Positions 10,071 to 17,338 of a stretch of DNA of 64,000 nt are shown here, piece by piece. Source of the stretch: Desertivirga xinjiangensis (GTDB taxonomy: Bacteria; Bacteroidota; Bacteroidia; Sphingobacteriales; Sphingobacteriaceae). Both the position numbers and the translations under genes were made by a program. Under the pieces are notes generated by a model. That model had not been told where the DNA came from. It ran no database searches and worked only from the letters and a program-made list of their open reading frames with translations. The stretch covers positions 80,627 to 144,626 of the forward strand of contig NZ_JAFMZP010000011.1 of NCBI RefSeq assembly GCF_024436435.1, written 5' to 3'. Numbering within the stretch: the first letter of the stretch is position 1; each line of letters starts with the position of its first letter.

Positions 10071-12293
10071 ATGTTTAGATCAGTTAAATCATTTCTAATC
10101 CTGTTGCTGATGGGGAGCCTAGGTGCTAAATCGACAGCACAGGAGAACCTGCCCATATATTTAAACGAAGCAAAACCCATAGAACAACGTATTGAGGATG
10201 CTTTATCCCGAATGACGCTCGAGGAAAAGGTTGCGATGGTTCATGCTCAGTCAAAATTCAGTTCGCCTGGTGTTCCCCGCTTAGGCATTCCCGAGAATTG
10301 GATGACCGACGGACCTCACGGAATCCGTGCCGAAGTTTTTTGGGATAAATGGGACCAGGCTGGCTGGACGAACGACTCCTGTATTGCATTTCCTGCCTTA
10401 ACGTGCCTGGCGGCTTCATGGAACAAAGACATGTCAGCACTTTACGGAAAGGTGATCGGCGAGGAAGCCCGCTACCGTAATAAAAACGTACTTCTGGGGC
10501 CGGGTGTGAACATTTACCGCACTCCTCTTAATGGGCGTAATTTTGAATACATGGGCGAAGATCCTTTTCTTGCTTCAAGAATGGTTGTTCCCTATATTCA
10601 AGGAGTTCAGGCGAATGGAGTTGCTGCCTGCGTGAAGCATTTTGCTTTAAATAACCAGGAAATAGACCGTCATAAAGTTAATGTTACGGTGGATGACCGG
10701 ACTCTTTACGAGATCTACCTGCCTGCGTTTAAAGCGGCAGTTCAGGAAGGTAAGGCCTGGGCAATTATGGGAGCGTACAATAGGTACAAAGGACAATGGG
10801 CCTGCCAGAACCAGTTTTTGTTAAACGATATCCTTCGCGGGGAATGGAAATTCGACGGGGTGGTTGTATCCGACTGGGGTGGTGTAAATGATACCAAACA
10901 AGCTATTTATCATGGTTTGGATATGGAATTTGGTTCATGGACAGATGGTCTTACTATGGGTGCCTCTAACGCTTACGACAATTATTATCTGGCTAATCCT
11001 TTCCTTAAATTGTTAAGATCTGGCGAAGTCAAAGAAGAAGAACTAAATAAAAAAGTGCGAAATATCCTTCGATTGGTTTTCCGTACCAACATGAACACTA
11101 AGCGGCCTTATGGGTCGTTTGGGACGGCAGAACATGCTTCGGCTGGTCGTAAGATTGCAGAGGAAGGGATAGTGTTATTAAAAAACAACAACAACACACT
11201 CCCAATTAACTTTTCAAAAGCAAAGAAGATTGCTGTAATCGGTGAAAACGCTATTAAGGTGATGACTGTTGGCGGTGGAAGTTCTTCTTTAAAAGCAAAA
11301 TACGAGATCTCTCCACTGGACGGTATTAAAAATCGTATAGGCAAAGAGGCGGAGGTCGTTTTTGCAAGAGGTTATGTTGGGGAGAAGTCAAAAGCGCAGG
11401 ACGGATTGAGCACAGGCCAGAATCTTGCAGACAATCGTTCCGCTGATCAGTTGATCAAAGAAGCAGTTGATTTAGCAAAGACTGCAGATTTCGTTGTGTT
11501 TGTTGGTGGCTTAAACAAAAATGATGGACAGGACAGCGAAGGAAACGACCGCAAGTCTCTTGGATTGCCTTACAGCCAGGACAAACTAATCAGTGCCCTG
11601 GCTAAAGCAAATAAGAACCTGGCTGTTGTGATGATCTCAGGAAATGCAGTGGCCATGCCATGGGTAAATGAAGTGCCATCCATTGTTCAAGGCTGGTACC
11701 TTGGTACAGAAGCTGGAAATGCCCTGGCCTCGGTTTTAGTCGGCGATGTGAACCCATCAGGAAAATTACCCTTTACCTTCCCGGCTAAGCTTGATGATAA
11801 TGGTGCGCATAAGTTAGGTGTTTATCCTGGAAATGGCGAGCAGACCTACAACGAGGGTATCTTTGTAGGGTATCGTTGGGCCGATAAGCACGGCACCAAA
11901 CCTTTATTCAGTTTTGGTCATGGCTTAAGCTATACAAGCTTTGAATACGGCAAAGTAATCGCCAATAAAAAAGATCTGGCTGAAGATGGCAAGATCACGT
12001 TTTCTGTTGAAGTGAAAAATACAGGAAAACGCGAGGGGCAGGAGATTGTGCAGTTATATATCAATGATGTGAAATCGTCAGTGCCTCGTCCTGTAAAGGA
12101 GCTGAAAGCTTTTGAGAAAGTTAGCTTAAAAGCAGGCGAAACGAAGACGGTTAAGTTTACTATCGATAAAACTGCCCTAAGTTTCTTTGATGCCGCTAAA
12201 CATGATTGGGTTGCCGAGCCGGGAGATTTCAGGGCTTTGGTTGGTGCATCTTCAGCGGATATCCGCCAGTCAATTGGTTTCAGGTTAAAATAA
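10071..12293 (+). CDS. GH3 beta-glucosidase
   Basis: A 740-residue GH3 enzyme with a signal peptide (1-24, ending STAQ). The N-terminal barrel contains RMTLEEKVAM, the substrate loop ALNNQEIDRHKVNV, and the catalytic nucleophile D268 in VVVSDWGG. The second alpha/beta domain starts near residue 365 (EEGIVLLKNN), and a C-terminal fibronectin-III-like domain covers about 640-735. It should release glucose from the non-reducing ends of oligosaccharides imported by SusCD, most likely in the periplasm. It is the last gene of the glycan locus and is followed by a strong hairpin at 12323-12360. Confidence 0.94.
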   Translation: MFRSVKSFLILLLMGSLGAKSTAQENLPIYLNEAKPIEQRIEDALSRMTLEEKVAMVHAQSKFSSPGVPRLGIPENWMTDGPHGIRAEVFWDKWDQAGWTNDSCIAFPALTCLAASWNKDMSALYGKVIGEEARYRNKNVLLGPGVNIYRTPLNGRNFEYMGEDPFLASRMVVPYIQGVQANGVAACVKHFALNNQEIDRHKVNVTVDDRTLYEIYLPAFKAAVQEGKAWAIMGAYNRYKGQWACQNQFLLNDILRGEWKFDGVVVSDWGGVNDTKQAIYHGLDMEFGSWTDGLTMGASNAYDNYYLANPFLKLLRSGEVKEEELNKKVRNILRLVFRTNMNTKRPYGSFGTAEHASAGRKIAEEGIVLLKNNNNTLPINFSKAKKIAVIGENAIKVMTVGGGSSSLKAKYEISPLDGIKNRIGKEAEVVFARGYVGEKSKAQDGLSTGQNLADNRSADQLIKEAVDLAKTADFVVFVGGLNKNDGQDSEGNDRKSLGLPYSQDKLISALAKANKNLAVVMISGNAVAMPWVNEVPSIVQGWYLGTEAGNALASVLVGDVNPSGKLPFTFPAKLDDNGAHKLGVYPGNGEQTYNEGIFVGYRWADKHGTKPLFSFGHGLSYTSFEYGKVIANKKDLAEDGKITFSVEVKNTGKREGQEIVQLYINDVKSSVPRPVKELKAFEKVSLKAGETKTVKFTIDKTALSFFDAAKHDWVAEPGDFRALVGASSADIRQSIGFRLK

Positions 12294-12322
12294 CATATAG
12301 CGGTCGCATTGACTGGGTTTAT

Positions 12323-12360
12323 AACAGAAAAAGCCACTAGTAAGGGTGGCTTTTTCTGTT
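12323..12360. terminator. Bidirectional intrinsic terminator
   Basis: A perfect 15-bp stem (12323-12337 with 12346-12360) closes an 8-nt loop. The outer part is A-rich on one side and T-rich on the other, so it can stop transcription both from the GH3 gene and from the convergent oxygenase gene that ends at 12371. Confidence 0.9.
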
Positions 12361-12370
12361 AGCGAAAAGT

Positions 12371-13129
12371 TTAGTCTATGTCCAGATCGCTGATCTGTTG
12401 CTTGTACTCCTGAGGGAGGATCATGTTCCTGATAAATCCCTGAAGTTTGAGCTTCCCCGATATTTTGTATATTCTTAATAAGGGCCTCAGTAAACCCGCT
12501 TTTTTCAGCATTAAGAGTTGCTGTACTGTTTCAGGAATTACCATGGCCTGTGCTTGTTTCAATAGCTCGTACCTTGAAAAGCCAAGATGTTTACGGTATT
12601 GCTTGTACAAATCGGTCGTTAATTTGCCCGCGACCAGGTCTTGCTGAAGGTGTTTTCTCCGGGCAATTTGCCATGCGGTATGATCTGCCGGCAAACCGGG
12701 AATATTCATTCGAAGGCCAACACGCTTAAATACCTCGAAGATCTCGGCTTTTTCCTTTTTTGTGAGTTCCCTTTCCAGTACCTCAAACGACCGTATGGAG
12801 TAGTCGATTAGCATAAACAATACATCCCGGTATGCCCAGTCTGGGATCCGGTCGGCCCTCGATGCTTCTACCGATTTATGGATCGCCGTGATTTTATCAA
12901 TAGCGGCTAATGCACCGTTGTAATCCGAAAATATAATTTGCCTCGCATAGGATACTGTAGAAAAGAGCCTTCCCAACGGATCACCGGGCAGTCGACCCGT
13001 AAAATAAAGCCAGTCGACCGCTTTGTTAAAGGCAAACTCAGCCGAGGCACCGGCGAAAATGAAAAGGATGGTATCTCCTTTGCCCCAGATCCTGCGTATA
13101 ATCGAATCTTTTTCTACAAAAAAAGTCAT
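12371..13129 (-). CDS. MpaB/latex-clearing-type oxygenase family protein (DUF2236)
   Basis: A 252-residue protein of the DUF2236 family, which includes fungal MpaB and bacterial rubber oxygenase Lcp, heme enzymes that cleave isoprenoid chains oxidatively. Family-like stretches are AGASAEFAFNKAVDW, GRLFSTVSYARQI and the C-terminal helices. Conserved His and Arg residues in the middle (DHTAWQIARRKH) are candidates for cofactor contact. It lies 5 bp downstream of the DUF2809 gene on the same strand, so the two form an operon. Family placement is fairly sure; substrate and heme binding are not shown. Confidence 0.7.
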   Translation of the reverse strand: MTFFVEKDSIIRRIWGKGDTILFIFAGASAEFAFNKAVDWLYFTGRLPGDPLGRLFSTVSYARQIIFSDYNGALAAIDKITAIHKSVEASRADRIPDWAYRDVLFMLIDYSIRSFEVLERELTKKEKAEIFEVFKRVGLRMNIPGLPADHTAWQIARRKHLQQDLVAGKLTTDLYKQYRKHLGFSRYELLKQAQAMVIPETVQQLLMLKKAGLLRPLLRIYKISGKLKLQGFIRNMILPQEYKQQISDLDID

Positions 13130-13134
13130 AGAGC

Positions 13135-13533
13135 TTAACTGTTTATGATCGCTTTTCTCCTGTGAGCCGCAGGCCTTTGCTTTTCGACCACCAGCACAAT
13201 CAGAATTCCCAATGTATATGCCAGAATATCAATCCAGGTGAAATAATTACCTATGATAGTATTGGCGATTGTAGAATGTGCCAGTCCCAGATGCTGAACA
13301 ATATTGAGGTACTGCAGCGTTTCTACCAGGTAGGAGAAAGCGAGGACGGACAGAGCTGTTCTGGTTATCGCCGAATTAAAGAAGCTTCTGACGCCGCAAT
13401 ACAAAAAGATTACAACCAGCAGATCTCCAATATAGGGCCTCACAATATCATCGTGAACAAAGGCAGTAATAATGATCTCGATAATGAATAGTGTGATGAA
13501 GAGAATAAAATAAGTTATTTTAAAAGTGATCAT
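13135..13533 (-). CDS. DUF2809 small membrane protein
   Basis: A 132-residue protein with four predicted membrane helices (about 3-25, 32-52, 58-80, 100-120). The motifs RPYIGDLLVV and the region around ETLQYLNIV and GNYFTWIDILAYTLG match the DUF2809 family of unknown function. It is the first gene of a two-gene unit with the oxygenase that starts 5 bp downstream. No catalytic motif is visible. Confidence 0.75.
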   Translation of the reverse strand: MITFKITYFILFITLFIIEIIITAFVHDDIVRPYIGDLLVVIFLYCGVRSFFNSAITRTALSVLAFSYLVETLQYLNIVQHLGLAHSTIANTIIGNYFTWIDILAYTLGILIVLVVEKQRPAAHRRKAIINS

Positions 13534-13657
13534 ATATACAGTGTTTTACCGGAGCTAACCCGGACTTGATTAGAGAAGAGGCACAAGTTGGCAAGATTTC
13601 GTATAGGTTAAGTGCTGCCATTTAATCTTCAGGCAGCTTATGCTGCTTGTTGAAAAA

Positions 13658-15010
13658 CTATTTTTTGACCCAGTCAATTTTGGCCGACAGATACATCATT
13701 ACCGCTACCGTTATGAACAGGCCCACACTTCCAAAAAGTAAAGCCAGATCTTGTAATTGGATGATGACGAATATGAACCCATAAAAAATACTGAGTATAC
13801 CTGAAAAGATGATTGCTGGTTTTTTGCTTCTGAGCAGGGCAGTTATAAACGAGCCGATAAGAAGCACTGTTGCTACGGAAGCGATCAGATACGCCAGGCT
13901 AAATCCGACCCGCTCTGAAAAGGACAGGAGCAAGGCATAATAGATAATCATGGCTGCACCGATAAGTACATACTGCAGTAAATGGACTTTTTTCTTATGA
14001 AGCAGCTCAGTAAAAAAGAGTGATATAAATGTCAGCAAAATGATCAGTATGGAATACTTTGCAGATCTCATAGTCTTCTGATACTGATCTACAGGCAATA
14101 TAAATTTAACTCCAAAAGATCCCTCTTTCCCCGGCTTACTTAACACGGTATTTTGATCGGTCCATTGCTGCGGGAATGGCCGGTTGAAATAGGGCATTTT
14201 CCACAGCGCTGTAAACCCGTCAGGCGTGATTTTCCGGTTTTCTGGGAGGTAACGCCCGGTAAAACTAGGGTTGCCCCATCCTCCCTCGATCTTTACTGTA
14301 GTACTCTTGCCCAAATGCAGAAAATTAAGTTCACTGCTTCCCCTCAAATCCAAATCAAAACTAAAGTGGAGTGCTGTATGTTTTAAAGCGCTAAGGTCCG
14401 GCAGAATAATTAAGTTATTGCTGAACAGATTAAGGGAGCTAAAATCAGGTTCCACATTGTACACTGAATCGCCGAGCTTAATTGATGGATTGTTCTTCAA
14501 GCCTTTCAAATCGCTTAGGCCGATGGCTAGCTTGACTTTGTCCCACTGAATAAGTTCAGGGTTGATCCCTGATTTTTTTAGTTCAAGACGGCCGAAGTTT
14601 CCGGCAACTTTTATCCGGGTATTATAGACAACGGCATCAAATATGCCTCTTTTCAATAATTGAGGATCTGCCTTACTTGAGATGTCCAGGTTTTCGGGTA
14701 GAAGGTAAATATTGGTGAGGCCTTCCTTGTAGGAGATCTTTCCGGTGGCGTCCTTCTGGCTTACCAGGGTTTTATAAGGCAGCACCATAACCGGGCCTTC
14801 TACTAGCTGGCTTCCGGCCCATTTGTCTGAGATCTCTGCGATAACTTCATCTTGTCTGCCCTGCCGTTCAAGGATCAGATCCTGAAGCCAGCTAGATGGG
14901 ATAAGGAGGAGTAAAGTAAGTATTCCAATTAATACTAATTTAATTAAAACTGCAGTCCCTGGTTTGTCGGGCCCATTCTCTGTTGTGTGGTGTTCAAATT
15001 TTATTTCCAT
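13658..15010 (-). CDS. creD: CreD-like inner-membrane protein
   Basis: A 450-residue CreD (inner membrane protein) homologue. One N-terminal membrane helix (about 23-42) is followed by LILERQGRQDEVIAEISDKW, a periplasmic domain up to about 310, and a block of five or six membrane helices to the end. CreD is tied to envelope stress and beta-lactam response in Gram-negatives. In Bacteroidota it is usually encoded after a small winged-helix regulator, exactly as here (51-bp gap). The start ATG at 15010 gives the normal family length. Confidence 0.9.
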   Translation of the reverse strand: MEIKFEHHTTENGPDKPGTAVLIKLVLIGILTLLLLIPSSWLQDLILERQGRQDEVIAEISDKWAGSQLVEGPVMVLPYKTLVSQKDATGKISYKEGLTNIYLLPENLDISSKADPQLLKRGIFDAVVYNTRIKVAGNFGRLELKKSGINPELIQWDKVKLAIGLSDLKGLKNNPSIKLGDSVYNVEPDFSSLNLFSNNLIILPDLSALKHTALHFSFDLDLRGSSELNFLHLGKSTTVKIEGGWGNPSFTGRYLPENRKITPDGFTALWKMPYFNRPFPQQWTDQNTVLSKPGKEGSFGVKFILPVDQYQKTMRSAKYSILIILLTFISLFFTELLHKKKVHLLQYVLIGAAMIIYYALLLSFSERVGFSLAYLIASVATVLLIGSFITALLRSKKPAIIFSGILSIFYGFIFVIIQLQDLALLFGSVGLFITVAVMMYLSAKIDWVKK

Positions 15011-15061
15011 GATAATGATATTAAAGTACTTTGTTTTTCAAAGTATTTGAATAAAAAAATA

Positions 15062-15364
15062 TTAATGTTTCTGTTGTTTAATTAAGTTTTCCAGTGCCTC
15101 AAGATGTTTTTTAAAGGCTTCGCGCCCCAGCTTCGAGGCAATATATTGGGTATTAGGTTTGCGGCCGATAAAACTTTTGTTCACGGTAATGTATTGCTCT
15201 TTTTCCAGAGCTTTAAGATGAGAAGCCAGATTTCCATCAGTCACATTCAGCAGGTCTTTCAGTGAATTGAAATCATAGCTGTCGTTTGCAACCAGCACGC
15301 TCATTATCTGCAGGCGTATCCGGTTTTCAAAAGCTTTATCAAACTGTTCTAAGGATATCTTCAC
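15062..15364 (-). CDS. Winged-helix transcriptional regulator of the creD operon
   Basis: A 100-residue one-domain DNA-binding protein: FENRIRLQIMSVLV, then DFNSLKDLLNVTDGNLASHL as the recognition region, and the wing with KPNTQYIASKLGREAF. This is the small MarR/ArsR-like family commonly paired with CreD. Its start overlaps the stop of the upstream membrane gene by 4 bp (15361-15364), showing translational coupling. It likely represses its own operon; the effector is unknown. Confidence 0.85.
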   Translation of the reverse strand: MKISLEQFDKAFENRIRLQIMSVLVANDSYDFNSLKDLLNVTDGNLASHLKALEKEQYITVNKSFIGRKPNTQYIASKLGREAFKKHLEALENLIKQQKH

Positions 15365-15981
15365 TGATTGTATTTAAAATGCATGATGGAACCGTACAAA
15401 ATATGCAGTAAACCAAAACCGATGATCCAAAAAACAAGGCCATAGCCTGGAATTAAAGCTGCCAGTAAACCAAGGATGATTTCGCAGAAACCAAGCCACT
15501 TAACGTCGGAGAACGTATAATGGCTTCCTGCAACCAATGCAAGTCCGTAAAACAGAAGGCATGAGGAAGCTATCATTCCAAAATAACCTCTGGAAATTAA
15601 GATAATAATATACAAACCTCCGGTGATCAGGGGAAATGCCAGATTGATCAGTAAACGCCTGCTTACAGGGTTCCAAAAGTTTTCACCCTTTTTCCGTGCC
15701 TGTCGTACAGTTAACCAAACGCCTGTTGCCAGGGACAAGACAAGTACCACTGTCGCCACCAGAAACAAGGGCCACCATATCGTGGGATCGTTCACATAAT
15801 AATCCCTGAATAAGAGTCCGCTGTTCTCTGTATAAACCAGTTTATAACCGATAAAGGCTCCTATCAGCGCATAAATACCCGCCATTATCCCAGATAACCC
15901 GCTTAATGATATAAACTTGGTAGAGCGCTCCATTAAATTTCTGATGGAACTTAGCTCGGAATAGATATCGTCTTCTTTCAT
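15361..15981 (-). CDS. Membrane protein of the creD operon
   Basis: A 206-residue integral membrane protein, first gene of the three-gene operon with the wHTH regulator and creD. After a short cytoplasmic N-terminus (SELSSIRNLMERSTKFISLSG shortened here to residues 8-28), it has about six hydrophobic helices (28-50, 70-92, 112-130, 135-152, 158-175, 180-197). Function is unknown, but the gene set is a recurring Bacteroidota arrangement. Its promoter should lie in 15982-16052. Confidence 0.75.
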   Translation of the reverse strand: MKEDDIYSELSSIRNLMERSTKFISLSGLSGIMAGIYALIGAFIGYKLVYTENSGLLFRDYYVNDPTIWWPLFLVATVVLVLSLATGVWLTVRQARKKGENFWNPVSRRLLINLAFPLITGGLYIIILISRGYFGMIASSCLLFYGLALVAGSHYTFSDVKWLGFCEIILGLLAALIPGYGLVFWIIGFGLLHILYGSIMHFKYNQ

Positions 15982-16052
15982 GTAAAAGGACTTTGAACTA
16001 CAAAGTAAGGAAGAATAATTTATACTTGCAATATTAAATGACCTGGGCCTCT

Positions 16053-16099
16053 GTATTTCTTACAATTTCGGAATCTGAATCCTAAATTGTAAGAAATAC
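16053..16099. promoter_or_regulatory. Perfect 16-bp inverted repeat before the DUF4143 ATPase
   Basis: GTATTTCTTACAATTT (16053-16068) is repeated exactly in inverted form at 16084-16099, with a 15-nt spacer. A TATCTTTG that fits the -7 consensus TAnnTTTG starts 2 bp after the second arm (16101-16108). The repeat could therefore be an operator covering the promoter of the ATPase gene that starts at 16112. With A/T-rich arms and no T-run after it, it does not look like a terminator. Confidence 0.7.
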
Positions 16100-16111
16100 G
16101 TATCTTTGAAT

Positions 16112-17266
16112 ATGATAGAACGTACCGCTACAGCGGAATTAAAACTTCTCGCGCGGCAATTCAAAACTGTTGCAATCATCGGGCCGCGCCAATCAGGAAA
16201 AACCACCTTAGCAAGAGCTGTCTTTCCTGATAAAAAATATGTATCTCTGGAGAATCCTGATTTGAGATTGTTTGCTACAGATGATCCGCGAGGCTTCCTG
16301 GAGCAGTATCAAGAAGGTGCCATTTTTGATGAAGCTCAGCGCGTGCCTCAACTATTCTCATATCTTCAACAGATTCTCGACGAAAGCACAGAAAAAGGCA
16401 AGTTTATATTAACGGGATCAAATAATTTCTTGTTGCAGGAAAATATCTCACAAAGCCTGGCTGGCAGGATTGGATATTTATTTCTTCTTCCGTTCGCCAC
16501 AGAAGAGATCGGGAAAGCTGCCAGATCGCCTCAAACTGTAGAAGAAGTCTTATTTAAGGGGGGCTATCCTCCGATATACGACAATGATATACCACCAAAC
16601 AAATGGCTTCCCAATTATATTCGAACCTATGTGGAGCGCGATGTACGACAGATCAAGAATATCAGCGACTTAAATTCTTTCGAAAGGTTTGTAAAGTTAT
16701 GTGCCGGACGGATCGGGCAGTTGCTCAATCTGAGCAGCCTGGCAGTGGAAACAGGGGTAGACAGTAAAACGATCTCATCATGGATGAGCGTGCTGGAAAG
16801 TAGTTTTATCGTTCATTTATTAAAGCCGCATTACAATAATTTCAGCAAACGAATTGTAAAAATGCCCAAACTGTACTTCAATGATACAGGATTAGCTTGC
16901 TCTCTATTAGGTATTAACAATTCAGAGCAACTGTTAACGCATCCACTGAAAGGAAGCCTGTTTGAAAACTATGTCATTACCGATTTGATCAAATCAAGAT
17001 ACAACAGGAATGAAGCATTGAACCTTTATTTTTGGCGGGATAATGCAGGTAACGAAATGGATATCGTAATTGACAAGGGCACGGAACTTTATCCCATAGA
17101 AATAAAGGCGGGTAAAACTATAACACCCGACTATTTTAAAAATTTCAAATTTTGGAAGAAAATAACTGGCTTTGAAGGGGGAATTGTTATTTATGCGGGA
17201 AAAGAAATGCAAAAAAGAAGCAATGGTATACAGGTAATTCCATGGAATGAAAAGCTACCGGTATAG
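16112..17266 (+). CDS. AAA ATPase with DUF4143 domain
   Basis: A 384-residue ATP-binding protein. The Walker A motif is IIGPRQSGKTTL (near residue 25) and the Walker B is AIFDEAQRV (near residue 78). The C-terminal half is the DUF4143 domain, which ends in a PD-(D/E)XK-like fold: DNAGNEMDIVIDK and LYPIEIKAGKT look like the E/D-xK catalytic-type core. I take ATG 16112 rather than TTG 16106. This family is widespread, patchy and of unknown function, often near mobile or accessory regions. The 16-bp inverted repeat in front suggests autoregulation. Confidence 0.88.
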   Translation: MIERTATAELKLLARQFKTVAIIGPRQSGKTTLARAVFPDKKYVSLENPDLRLFATDDPRGFLEQYQEGAIFDEAQRVPQLFSYLQQILDESTEKGKFILTGSNNFLLQENISQSLAGRIGYLFLLPFATEEIGKAARSPQTVEEVLFKGGYPPIYDNDIPPNKWLPNYIRTYVERDVRQIKNISDLNSFERFVKLCAGRIGQLLNLSSLAVETGVDSKTISSWMSVLESSFIVHLLKPHYNNFSKRIVKMPKLYFNDTGLACSLLGINNSEQLLTHPLKGSLFENYVITDLIKSRYNRNEALNLYFWRDNAGNEMDIVIDKGTELYPIEIKAGKTITPDYFKNFKFWKKITGFEGGIVIYAGKEMQKRSNGIQVIPWNEKLPV

Positions 17267-17338
17267 ATCTATGAAAGAACCTATTCACTCCTAGGTTGCA
17301 TATTTAGTGTTCAATTAACTTTACCCTCTGGTTTTATT

